Source: CBDUBU01 sp965365465 (GTDB taxonomy: Bacteria; Bacteroidota; Rhodothermia; Rhodothermales; DASSAV01). From it: a stretch of 8,481 bases of DNA. Of the stretch, positions 1-6,830 are shown piece after piece (position 1 is the first letter of the stretch; every line of letters begins with the position of its first letter). Under the pieces are notes generated by a model, which saw only the letters and a list, made by a program, of their open reading frames with translations, made no database searches and was not told where the DNA came from. The translations under genes were made by a program, and so were the position numbers. The stretch covers positions 1-8,481 of the forward strand of contig CBDUBU010000170.1 in assembly GCA_965365465.1 (NCBI GenBank), read 5' to 3'.

Positions 1-12
1 GACGCGCTGCCA

Positions 13-945
13 TCAGGGGACGTGGAATGCTCTGTAATACCCGTCCTCCTGCCGGCGAACAGAAATGGGGGCTTCGTAAGCTGCCGAAAGGCTCTCTGAA
101 GAGAGCACCCGCTCTCCGGGACCATCCCGGAAAATACGGCCCCGGCGCAACAGCACCACCCGCCGGATTTCGGGCAGGATCTCTTCCACATGGTGGGTAA
201 CCAGCAGCAGGGTTTTGCCATGCCGGGCAAGCTTGCGAAGCATTTCCAGAAAACGCTGCCGGGCGACCAGATCCAGCCCCGCCGTCGGCTCGTCGAGCAG
301 CAACGCACGCGGGTCGGGAGCCAGCGCACGCGCAATCAGCACGCGGCGGACCTCGCCCGTAGACATCTCCGCCAGCGGACGCGAGGCCAGGCGCCCGGCT
401 TCCACAAGGTCCAGCGCCGCCCTGGCCCGCTCGTACATTGCCTCGGTCACGTCATGAAAGGGATAAATCCCCTGGCTGGCAAAAAAACCGGAAACGACCG
501 CTTCCAGACCCGTCACCCACGCCCCGTCGCCCGCATAAAGCCCGTACAGATCCAGCGAAACCACGCCGAGCATCGAGCGCAACGCGGAAACGTCCCACCG
601 ATCCTTTCCAAATACCCGAACCCGGACGGGGCCGCCTCCCGGCGCATAGGGGCGGTACTGGTGCGTGACCAATCGGATCAGCGAGGACTTCCCCGACCCA
701 TTGGGTCCGAGGATCGCCGTGTGCTCGCCGGACGCAACCACCAGGCTGACCTCGTCAAGAATACGTTTGCCATCCGGAGAGACTATAGTGGCATCCTGGA
801 TCTGGATTACGGGCGCATCGTCGTGTTCGGGGTGCATGGCATACGGTAGAGGACCGGGTTCCTGGTTCGGGCGCTCTCGTGGGAGCGGCCCTTCAAAACA
901 GGGGCCGCGTACTTCGGTATCGACAGGCGGTTCCTGCATTGCCAT
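13..945 (-). CDS. ABC transporter ATP-binding protein, YlmA/ModF-like
   Basis: This is a single ATPase domain of about 310 residues that would power a membrane transporter from the cytoplasmic side. From the chosen start, Walker A (GPNGSGKSS) is at about residues 80-88, the signature MSTGEV at about 194-199, Walker B (LLLDEP) at about 215-220 and the switch histidine in VTHH at about 251. The signature has STGE instead of SGGQ, and the stretch GVVSLDLYG lacks the usual Q-loop glutamine. Both features and the VVSGFF segment fit the YlmA/ModF-like group; this is family recall, not a search. About 45 Pro/Glu-rich residues precede the domain. The start at 945 has AGGTGG six bases upstream; an ATG two codons later (939) is equally well served by GGAGAGG. 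The frame opens further, to 984, without a better site. No permease or binding protein is adjacent in the window, so the cargo is unknown; a partner could lie left of position 1. Confidence 0.9.
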   Translation of the reverse strand: MAMQEPPVDTEVRGPCFEGPLPRERPNQEPGPLPYAMHPEHDDAPVIQIQDATIVSPDGKRILDEVSLVVASGEHTAILGPNGSGKSSLIRLVTHQYRPYAPGGGPVRVRVFGKDRWDVSALRSMLGVVSLDLYGLYAGDGAWVTGLEAVVSGFFASQGIYPFHDVTEAMYERARAALDLVEAGRLASRPLAEMSTGEVRRVLIARALAPDPRALLLDEPTAGLDLVARQRFLEMLRKLARHGKTLLLVTHHVEEILPEIRRVVLLRRGRIFRDGPGERVLSSESLSAAYEAPISVRRQEDGYYRAFHVP

Positions 946-967
946 TCCTCTCCACCTCTTGTATGTT
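939..967 (+). promoter_or_regulatory. Candidate promoter of the VOC protein gene
   Basis: TTGCCA at 939-944 and TATGTT at 962-967 are 17 bases apart, matching sigma-70 boxes at 5/6 and 4/6. Transcription would start near 974, leaving a leader of about 34 bases before the ATG at 1008. The -35 box overlaps the start codons and ribosome binding site of the divergent ABC ATPase gene, so the two genes may interfere with each other. This is motif matching by eye only. Confidence 0.4.
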
Positions 968-1007
968 ATTCTCCTTTCCCACAAATCCCGGACCCACGAG
1001 GAACGAC

Positions 1008-1541
1008 ATGAAAACGGTTGCCCTTTTGTCCGTCATCGTCCTGATGCTCACAGGCATCAACTTTTACACCAACCAGCCTACGCCTCCCGAGCCTATGAAA
1101 TTCAGAAACAACAAAGTGACCCAGATCGGCCTTGTCGTACGCGACATAGAAAAGACCGCACAGGCTTATGCCGACCTCTTGGGCGTCGAAGCGCCGGATG
1201 TCATCATCACCGACGTTGTCGAGGATGCGCACACCCGGTATCGAGGCGAACTGACCCCCGCGCGGGCGAAGCTCGCCTTCTTTCACATCGAAAACATCAC
1301 CATCGAACTGATCGAGCCGGTCGGAGCGCCGAGCACCTGGCAGGAAACCCTCGAAACCAAAGGCGAAGGCATCCATCATATCGCCTTCCAGGTGCAGGAC
1401 ATGGAGGAAAACGTGGCCCTGCTCGAAAAACAGGGCGCAAGGCTGATCCAGCATGGCGACTTCACCGGCGGCAGCTATGCCTACGTGGATGCAACCCCGA
1501 AACTGGGTGTTATCCTGGAACTGCTTACCAGCACGAATTGA
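1008..1541 (+). CDS. Exported or membrane-anchored VOC (glyoxalase-fold) protein
   Basis: The product is 177 residues and belongs to the vicinal oxygen chelate superfamily (glyoxalase I, methylmalonyl-CoA epimerase and relatives). Residues 1-20 are a basic start followed by a hydrophobic run (VALLSVIVLMLTG), a likely signal peptide or membrane anchor. The VOC domain spans about 37-174 as two beta-alpha-beta-beta-beta halves. The likely metal ligands are Q39 (in TQIGLVVRD), E100 (in ITIELIEP), H124 (in GIHHIAFQV) and E171 (in GVILELL). This Q/E/H/E set matches the ligand pattern of human glyoxalase I, whereas methylmalonyl-CoA epimerases usually have His first. GIHHIAFQV and the ELIEP segment look epimerase-like, so the reaction cannot be settled. 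The start at 1008 has GAGGA five bases upstream; a further ATG at 1095 would give a cytosolic form without the hydrophobic segment. The gene is divergent from the ABC ATPase and its stop lies 10 bases from the convergent dehydrogenase stop. Confidence 0.85.
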   Translation: MKTVALLSVIVLMLTGINFYTNQPTPPEPMKFRNNKVTQIGLVVRDIEKTAQAYADLLGVEAPDVIITDVVEDAHTRYRGELTPARAKLAFFHIENITIELIEPVGAPSTWQETLETKGEGIHHIAFQVQDMEENVALLEKQGARLIQHGDFTGGSYAYVDATPKLGVILELLTSTN

Positions 1542-1551
1542 CGCCGTCCTT

Positions 1552-2763
1552 TCAACTTCGCGCTTCGAGAAGTAGCTGAACGATACGCTCCCGTTCAGCC
1601 GGGTTGCCTGCGTCAGGCCATAGCGTGTATAACAACGTCTCTGGCCGGCGTGCTTCCTCTTGCGCGAGCGCATCCAGAGCGGCGGCGGCGCCTTGTGCGA
1701 AGCGCTGCGGATCGATGTTCTGCGCGAGCGCAAGGCGCATGGCGCCGATAAGGCGGTCGTTCCACTCCAGCTTGCGTCGCGGTTGGCGCGTTACCCGGTC
1801 CACCGTGTCCTGAAGGTGTGGGTTTACCATCCGTTCCAGCAGGTCGCCGGCATAATCCCGGAATCCTTCCCGTGTGAACAACGGGTCCATGCCGCCGTAC
1901 TTCGCGCACAGAGCCGCCCCGGATTCCTCCAGAAACGCCGTTCGCGCCAACGCCATCAGATCGGGCCTTTCAAGGGCGCTGCTCATCATCCGGCAGCCCT
2001 CCCGCCGGAGCAGGAATCCCAGCAGCGCGTGTACGGCGTTGTGCCCGTACAGCTTGGCTTCCTCGAAGGGCAGCAGGTTTTGCTTTTCCTCGAAAATCCG
2101 GATGCCTCTGCGGTAATCAGACCAGGGGACGGACGAGATCAGAATACGATTGAACGCCTCGACGAGAAAGGCGCGCGGCAGGCCCGGCGCGAGAGGCCGC
2201 AGATGCTGCGCGTGAATCTGCTCCGGGTCCGTCGCCGTGCCAGACATCTTGCCGATCACCGTATTCAGGCAGGCGGCCAACTCCTGCCAGCCGTCTCCGA
2301 TCTGCCCGACCAGCCGTTCCGTCAGGATTTCAGCGGCGTGGTTGTCGTTCTCTGCCGTATAAATCACCGCCTTCGGACCACCCCGGCGGCGCTTGCGCTC
2401 CAGCCCTCCGGCCAGCACCTGCGCGACAGAGCCGGGTTCTCCGCTCCCGTATGCACGTACACTCGGCAGCGCCGTGGCTATTTCGTCTGCTTCAGCAACG
2501 GCAAGCATGAGGGCGCCACGCTCCTCCGGGTCCATCGGGTTCAGGATTTCAACGCCGGAGACTGTTTCCTGCCGCACGCCGTCCTGCATGGCGACATTTA
2601 CGCAGTAGGCGCCTCCCGCCGCACGAAGCGCCGCTACGAGGCGCGCGTCGATTTCGGCAACGACCAGGCGGCTGAACGCTTCCGAGCGGGATGCTTCGTA
2701 CAGGAACAGACCGCCCTGTATGGCGCCGAAGCCGAAGCCGACAAACGTTCGCTGCGCCGTCAT
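1552..2763 (-). CDS. Mannitol dehydrogenase-family polyol (phosphate) dehydrogenase
   Basis: This 403-residue protein is an NAD(P)-dependent dehydrogenase of the long-chain mannitol-1-phosphate/polyol family. It starts with a Rossmann dinucleotide loop (GFGFGAIQGG, residues 9-18), followed by an acidic end of the second strand (VVAEIDAR) and the ETVSGV segment typical of MtlD proteins. The family signature K-x4-N-x2-H is intact as KLYGHNAVH, giving K237, N242 and H245 as catalytic and substrate-polarising residues. NPHLQDTVDRV and KLEWNDRLIG near 314-339 also fit the family. The length is close to that of MtlD (about 380). The start at 2763 overlaps the kinase stop as ATGA, with GAGG five bases upstream; the frame is open further, to 2913, but that would run deep into the kinase gene. 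It is the last gene of the Nudix regulator-kinase-dehydrogenase unit. An upstream kinase suggests a phosphorylated substrate, though mannitol-1-phosphate itself is unproven. Confidence 0.85.
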   Translation of the reverse strand: MTAQRTFVGFGFGAIQGGLFLYEASRSEAFSRLVVAEIDARLVAALRAAGGAYCVNVAMQDGVRQETVSGVEILNPMDPEERGALMLAVAEADEIATALPSVRAYGSGEPGSVAQVLAGGLERKRRRGGPKAVIYTAENDNHAAEILTERLVGQIGDGWQELAACLNTVIGKMSGTATDPEQIHAQHLRPLAPGLPRAFLVEAFNRILISSVPWSDYRRGIRIFEEKQNLLPFEEAKLYGHNAVHALLGFLLRREGCRMMSSALERPDLMALARTAFLEESGAALCAKYGGMDPLFTREGFRDYAGDLLERMVNPHLQDTVDRVTRQPRRKLEWNDRLIGAMRLALAQNIDPQRFAQGAAAALDALAQEEARRPETLLYTLWPDAGNPAERERIVQLLLEARS

Positions 2764-3791
2764 AGCAGCCTCACGGGGGCCGCACGCCGGGGAAAGCGAT
2801 TGCCCAGCGCAAGGACCTCTTTCAGAGCCTTCACGCCCGAACTGGCGTCTTCTGCGGACAGGCAAGCGGCGGCGCAACACGTGCCCAGAAAGACGCTCCG
2901 TTCGGGGTCCCACCCCTCGTGCAGCCCGTAGAGCACCCCCGCACAGAAGGCGTCGCCCGCCCCTGTCGTCCCGATGCAGTAACGGTCGGGCAAATGGAGC
3001 GAACCGACAGAGAACACCTTGCCGTCGCGCAGCCGCACATAGACTCCTTCCGGCATATGCACGGCGATCAGTTCCATAGCCCCCATGCCGGACAGCAGGG
3101 CAACGGCTTCTTCGAGCGCCGGGCCGTCCAGCTTTCCGCCCGAACCTCGCACCTCTATCCCTGCGGTTTTTCCGGCCTCCACCTCGTTGAGCAACAGGTA
3201 GTCTACATACCGGAGGGCCGGTGGCACGATGCGCCGGAACCGGTCTCCCGCTTCGCTTACCACATCCACGCTGGTCTTGATGCCTTGCCGCTGCACATCG
3301 TGCAGGAGCCGCGCCGCCACCGTACCAAAGGCGTCATCCGCTGCGTCCATCCGGTCGAGCAGCAACAGGTATCCGAGATGGAAAAGACGACAGGTGAGCG
3401 CTTCCACCGGAATGTGCTCGGGGCCGAAAACGGCATTGGCTCCCCGGTAGTGAAAAAACGTGCGTGCTCCGCCCCGCGCCTCCGACATAACATCGGTGTA
3501 TGAGGTGGGCGTTCGGGCGTTCGTCTGAACGAGATCCATATCCACGCCCATACGCTCGTAGTGGGCGCGCAGGTAACGCCCCTCCTCGTCGGCCCCCACC
3601 ATTCCGATGCCCGTGAGGGACAAACCCGGATCGAGCAGCGCGAGATCGGCCAGCACGTTGGCTGCCGCCCCGCCCGGACTGCGCGATTCACTCAGCACGT
3701 TAGCCAGCATACCCCTCTCCGGGAGCACATCGACCACCTTGATCCGATCGACGATCCAGTTGCCGGCTGCGGCGATGCCTTTTCGTTTCAT
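2760..3791 (-). CDS. PfkB/ribokinase-family carbohydrate kinase
   Basis: The product is 343 residues and should transfer phosphate from ATP to a sugar or related compound in the cytoplasm. The first PfkB signature region is PGGAAANVLADLALL (39-53), where the GG motif forms the hinge. A GMVGADEEG segment follows at about 63-71. The second signature is GTTGAGDAFCAGVLYG (274-289), with D280 as the predicted catalytic base and the GAGD anion hole. The more usual first Asp of DTxGAGD is Gly here. Length fits the family (300-350). The substrate cannot be read from the sequence; fructose, ribose, adenosine-like and 2-keto-3-deoxy sugar kinases all share these motifs. Only a weak CGGA lies before the ATG. 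The gene follows the Nudix regulator by 24 bases and overlaps the dehydrogenase by four, so all three are probably cotranscribed and the last two translationally coupled. Confidence 0.88.
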   Translation of the reverse strand: MKRKGIAAAGNWIVDRIKVVDVLPERGMLANVLSESRSPGGAAANVLADLALLDPGLSLTGIGMVGADEEGRYLRAHYERMGVDMDLVQTNARTPTSYTDVMSEARGGARTFFHYRGANAVFGPEHIPVEALTCRLFHLGYLLLLDRMDAADDAFGTVAARLLHDVQRQGIKTSVDVVSEAGDRFRRIVPPALRYVDYLLLNEVEAGKTAGIEVRGSGGKLDGPALEEAVALLSGMGAMELIAVHMPEGVYVRLRDGKVFSVGSLHLPDRYCIGTTGAGDAFCAGVLYGLHEGWDPERSVFLGTCCAAACLSAEDASSGVKALKEVLALGNRFPRRAAPVRLL

Positions 3792-3815
3792 AGGAATATC
3801 CGGGACAGGAAGCTT

Positions 3816-4586
3816 TCAAAACCCGAACGACCCATCTTCTCCCAATGCCTCGTTGTATTTCCCTGCATTAAAGCGGTAGAGGTACGGAGACCGATGGGCG
3901 CCGCCTGTACTGCGCTTCTCCAGGCGTTCTACAATCCCGAGAGATAAAATCTTTCGCTGAAAGTTACGCCGGTCCAACGGCCTGCCCAGCAGCGTCTCGT
4001 ACAGTTTTTGCAATTCCGGCATGGTGAACTTCTCCGGCAGCAGGTTGCGTCCTGCGGGCCGGTAGGCCAGTTCTGCTCTAAGCGCACGCAGCGCCCTCCT
4101 GGCGATCTCGTTGTGATCCAGAATCAACTGTGGAAGCTCCCGAATGTCCCACCACCTGCACGCCTCGGAGAAAAAGTCGGGCATGGGGGTGGTCCTGGAG
4201 AAGTCGACGAGCGCGTAAAAGCCAATGGAAACGACCCGCTCCAGAAACCACGGATCTTCCGGAACCGGCAGCGCCAGCCTGGAGAAGAGTTCCTGCATCA
4301 TCCTTTCCCCCCGGTTCACGCCGCCGAATGTATGGAATTGCTGAAGATAGATGTTATCAAGTCCGGTTCGGTCGCGGAGCACGCGCCGGGCGGCATCGGC
4401 TATCGACTCCTCCCGCCGGATGTAACCGCCGGGGAGGCTCCAGGCATCAAGGTGCTTCCATTTCAGCAGGAGAACCTTGAGTTCGCCACTGTGAAAGCCG
4501 AAGATAACGCAGTCAATGGACAGGTGAGGCAGGAACTGTCTGTATTCACCCTCATGGAAAGCAAAAGCCTGGGTCTTGTCAACCAT
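3816..4586 (-). CDS. Nudix-domain winged-helix transcription regulator (NrtR/AraR-like)
   Basis: This 256-residue protein joins an N-terminal Nudix fold (about 20-150) to a C-terminal winged helix (about 183-246, with LLPEKFT, ELQKLYE and RNFQRKI), the architecture of NrtR-type regulators. In this family the Nudix part is often a ligand sensor, and relatives in Bacteroidota are known to control sugar use such as arabinose catabolism. The Nudix box at residues 54-76 keeps G54, E60, R68, G75 and L76, but the catalytic REUxEE core reads RVLRDR: V69 and R73 replace glutamates and D72 replaces a third. Hydrolysis is therefore unlikely. The start at 4586 has no clear Shine-Dalgarno. It is the first gene of the minus-strand unit and faces the GH3 gene across a 263-bp control region, so it probably regulates its own unit and perhaps GH3. 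The effector is unknown, but a phosphorylated sugar or a nucleotide would fit. Confidence 0.88.
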   Translation of the reverse strand: MVDKTQAFAFHEGEYRQFLPHLSIDCVIFGFHSGELKVLLLKWKHLDAWSLPGGYIRREESIADAARRVLRDRTGLDNIYLQQFHTFGGVNRGERMMQELFSRLALPVPEDPWFLERVVSIGFYALVDFSRTTPMPDFFSEACRWWDIRELPQLILDHNEIARRALRALRAELAYRPAGRNLLPEKFTMPELQKLYETLLGRPLDRRNFQRKILSLGIVERLEKRSTGGAHRSPYLYRFNAGKYNEALGEDGSFGF

Positions 4587-4685
4587 AATTACTCGGTATT
4601 GGGGAAAGGGTCTGCATAAAAAACTGGCCTCACCTGTAGCCTTAGTCGCCTGTGCGTCGCGCGCGCAGAATCGCCGTCCAGGCGT

Positions 4686-4737
4686 TGCAACCGTGTTGAA
4701 AATAAAAAGGTATCAATCCGTGTTGACAATGCAACCG
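4686..4737. repeat. Nested short direct repeats, possible operator sites
   Basis: CCGTGTTGA occurs at 4691-4699 and again at 4718-4726, 27 bases apart; in both copies CAA stands just before and A-rich sequence ending in AAT just after. A second word, TGCAACCG, occurs at 4686-4693 and 4730-4737. The two words overlap in the first copy and are separated by four bases in the second. The second CCGTGTTGA overlaps the TTGACA -35 box of the GH3 promoter candidate, a position where a bound protein would affect transcription. Confidence 0.5.
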
Positions 4738-4753
4738 GAGAAATCGTTATTAT
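4723..4753 (+). promoter_or_regulatory. Candidate promoter of the GH3 gene
   Basis: A perfect TTGACA lies at 4723-4728 and TATTAT (5/6 match to TATAAT) at 4748-4753, 19 bases apart. The spacing is long for a sigma-70 promoter, but TATTATTG at 4748-4755 differs at one base from the Bacteroidota TAnnTTTG element, with a TTG about 22 bases upstream. Transcription would start near 4760 and give a leader of about 90 bases. That leader ends without a Shine-Dalgarno before the ATG at 4850. Confidence 0.45.
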
Positions 4754-4771
4754 TGTGTCATTAGTACACAA
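4753..4771. promoter_or_regulatory. Palindrome TTGTGT-N7-ACACAA, operator candidate
   Basis: Two perfect six-base inverted arms flank the seven-base centre CATTAGT. The palindrome begins at the last base of the -10 candidate and covers the predicted transcription start of the GH3 gene, the classic position for a repressor. The Nudix-winged-helix regulator encoded next door is the obvious candidate to bind it, but that is inference. Confidence 0.5.
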
Positions 4772-4849
4772 AATAAATGTGTTGGGGAATAAACGTCAAA
4801 ATCTTCCGGCCAGACATCCGGGGCGCACTGCCTGCAACTCTCCGAATCT

Positions 4850-6751
4850 ATGAAAATCATTTACCCACGACTGACGCTGCTTCTGAGCGTGCTGGTTTTT
4901 GGCGCCTTTTCCCTGTTCGGGACGGAAGGCGGAAGATCCAGTCAGGCCGCCGCTTACCGAGACCTCAACAAGAACGGCAAGATGGATGTCTATGAGGATC
5001 CGCAGCAACCTGTTGAGAACCGGGTTGCGGATCTTCTCGGGCAGATGACCCTGGAAGAAAAAGCCGGACTCCTTTTCATCAATGGAGCGGCAGTGAATGA
5101 AGACGGGTCGCTTGATCCGAAGCCCGGCGCTATGGGGTTCGGCGCACCCGTGCGGGCGCTCCTGATAGACAAGAAGATGAACAGCTTCAACATCTGGTCG
5201 GCTCCGGCCCCCGAGATCATGGCTGCCTGGCACAACAGGGTCCAGGAGCTGGCCGAAAGCACCCGGCTGGGCATTCCTGTTACGATTGCGTCTGATCCAC
5301 GGCACGCCTTCGAGAGCAACCGGCTCATGAGCGCAGCAGCAGGCGACTTCTCTGTATGGCCTGAACCACTCGGACTCGCCGCCATCGGAGACACAGCCCT
5401 CACACGGCGCTTCGCCGACATAGCACGGCAAGAATATATGGCTGTCGGAATCCGCCTTGCCCTGCATCCCATGGCCGACCTCGCAACGGAGCCACGCTGG
5501 CCCCGCATCAGCGGCACTTTCGGTGAGGATGCACAGCTTGCGGCAGCGATGGTCAGGGCTTACGTGAAAGGGTTCCAGGGTCCCGAACTGGGCCCGAACA
5601 GCGTCGCCACAATGACGAAACACTTCTCCGGCGGCGGGCCGCAAAAAGAGGGTCTGGACCCGCACTTCGACTTCCAGAAAGGGCAGGTTTATCCGGGCAA
5701 CAACTTTGCGTACCACCTGATTCCCTTCGAGGCCGCCATTGAAGCCGGCACGGCCCAGATGATGCCTTACTACGGCATACCGACAGGCCAGACCAGCGAG
5801 GAAGTCGCCTTCGCCTTCAACAGAGACGTGATTACCGGTCTGTTGAGAGAAAAGTACGGCTTCGACGGCGTCGTGACCTCGGACTGGGGCATCCTCTCCG
5901 ACGCCCGCATGGGGGAATATGTCTGGAAAGCCCGCGCCTGGGGCGTCGAGCACCTTTCGCCTGGGGAGCGTATGGCGAAGGCGCTGGAAGCCGGCGTAGA
6001 TCAGTTCGGCGGCGAGTCCGCACCGGAACTGCTCGTACAACTCGTGCGAGACGGCAGTGTGCCCGAGAGCCGCCTCGACATTTCCGCCAGGAGAATCCTG
6101 CGCGACAAGTTCAGGCTTGGCCTGTTCGATAACCCTTACCTTGACGTTGCAAATACGTCTAGCGTGGTGGGCAGCCCTGCCTTCAGACAGGCAGGCGAGG
6201 ACGCGCAGCGAAGGTCTATTGTACTGCTCAAGAACGAGCCGGGCGCACAGGGAATGACGCTTCCGCTCCAGGAGAAGCGCCTTAAGATTTACGTGCGCAA
6301 CCTCGACCCTGATGTAGCATCCCGGTACGGAGAGGTGGTGGAAAGTCCGGAGCAGGCCGATGTCGCCATTCTGCGCCTGCAAACACCCTTCCAACCCAGG
6401 GGAGACTTCTTTTTTGCACGGGCCATGCATCACGGCGACCTGGATTTCAAAGGCGAGGCATTGGACAGCATCCTGACCCTGCTGAACACGGTTCCGACGA
6501 TCGTTGACATCTACCTTGACCGTCCGGCTGTGATTCCGGAGATTGCCGCCGGGAGCAAGGCGCTGGTTGCCGATTTTGGGGCTGGCGACGCGGCAGTTCT
6601 CGATGTGATATTCGGAAAGGCTGCGCCCGAAGGCAAGCTGCCGTTCGAGTTGCCCTCCTCTATGGAGGCGGTGCGCAACCAGAAAGAGGACGTGCCACAC
6701 GATACGGTAGATCCGCTCTTCCCTTTTGGCTTCGGCCTCCGGTATGACTGA
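4850..6751 (+). CDS. Secreted GH3 family glycoside hydrolase (beta-glucosidase-like)
   Basis: This 633-residue retaining exo-glycosidase would act in the periplasm or outside the cell. Residues 7-23 are hydrophobic and form a signal peptide with probable cleavage near 31-35; there is no lipobox cysteine. An EF-hand-like loop follows (DLNKNGKMDVYE, 38-49, oxygen ligands at 1, 3, 5, 9 and 12), then VADLLGQMTLEEKAGL typical of GH3. The TIM barrel holds EPRWPR (214-219), GED (225-227) and KHF (257-259). The predicted nucleophile is D345 in VVTSDWG. The second alpha/beta domain spans about 450-605 and the protein ends in FPFGFGLRYD, where multidomain relatives carry a fibronectin type III domain that is missing here. 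The acid/base residue cannot be identified. The GGGPQKEGLDPHF and MMPYYGIP segments mark a subgroup usually annotated beta-glucosidase; true specificity (glucoside, xyloside or other) is open. The start at 4850 has no Shine-Dalgarno. It is divergent from the Nudix regulator unit. Confidence 0.93.
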   Translation: MKIIYPRLTLLLSVLVFGAFSLFGTEGGRSSQAAAYRDLNKNGKMDVYEDPQQPVENRVADLLGQMTLEEKAGLLFINGAAVNEDGSLDPKPGAMGFGAPVRALLIDKKMNSFNIWSAPAPEIMAAWHNRVQELAESTRLGIPVTIASDPRHAFESNRLMSAAAGDFSVWPEPLGLAAIGDTALTRRFADIARQEYMAVGIRLALHPMADLATEPRWPRISGTFGEDAQLAAAMVRAYVKGFQGPELGPNSVATMTKHFSGGGPQKEGLDPHFDFQKGQVYPGNNFAYHLIPFEAAIEAGTAQMMPYYGIPTGQTSEEVAFAFNRDVITGLLREKYGFDGVVTSDWGILSDARMGEYVWKARAWGVEHLSPGERMAKALEAGVDQFGGESAPELLVQLVRDGSVPESRLDISARRILRDKFRLGLFDNPYLDVANTSSVVGSPAFRQAGEDAQRRSIVLLKNEPGAQGMTLPLQEKRLKIYVRNLDPDVASRYGEVVESPEQADVAILRLQTPFQPRGDFFFARAMHHGDLDFKGEALDSILTLLNTVPTIVDIYLDRPAVIPEIAAGSKALVADFGAGDAAVLDVIFGKAAPEGKLPFELPSSMEAVRNQKEDVPHDTVDPLFPFGFGLRYD

Positions 6752-6797
6752 TAGCCTGTTCGGGAAGCAGAAGTCCATCGCAGGAGATACGCGCGCG

Positions 6798-6830
6798 CAC
6801 GTTGCCTGGCGGCATTCCCTTCCCAACGTG
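6798..6830. terminator. Inverted repeat downstream of GH3, weak terminator candidate
   Basis: CACGTTG at 6798-6804 and CAACGTG at 6824-6830 are perfect seven-base inverted arms around a 19-base loop, beginning 47 bases after the GH3 stop. No T-run follows, so a classical intrinsic terminator is not supported. It may be an mRNA-stabilising hairpin or chance. Confidence 0.25.

Larger units (their letters stand above)
4587..4849. promoter_or_regulatory. Divergent control region between the Nudix regulator and GH3 genes
   Basis: These 263 bases separate two divergent starts and hold no convincing gene; short open frames of about 60 residues on both strands lack ribosome sites and family features. 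The half nearer the regulator is GC-rich with an alternating CGCGCGCGC run at 4658-4666. The half from about 4684 to 4800 is AT-rich and carries direct repeats, a promoter and a palindrome, listed separately. A minus-strand promoter for the regulator should also lie here. TTGTCA (reverse strand of 4724-4729) is a possible -35, but I cannot fix a matching -10. Confidence 0.7.

Noticed and set aside
665..1579. 304-codon plus-strand open frame across the ABC ATPase start and VOC gene
   Set aside because: It is out of frame with the VOC motifs and antisense to the ATPase; no domain seen.
1660..2931. 423-codon plus-strand open frame over the dehydrogenase and kinase genes
   Set aside because: The opposite strand carries intact family motifs; this frame is low in hydrophobic structure, has no known motifs and crosses two real genes.
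4658..4666. Alternating CG run (CGCGCGCGC) as a Z-DNA or regulatory element
   Set aside because: It is too short and unremarkable in DNA of this composition; a similar run occurs near 6791.
4589..4771. 60-codon minus-strand frame ending just ahead of the Nudix gene, a possible leader peptide
   Set aside because: It overlaps the promoter and palindrome, has no ribosome binding site and no attenuator-like structure or codon run.
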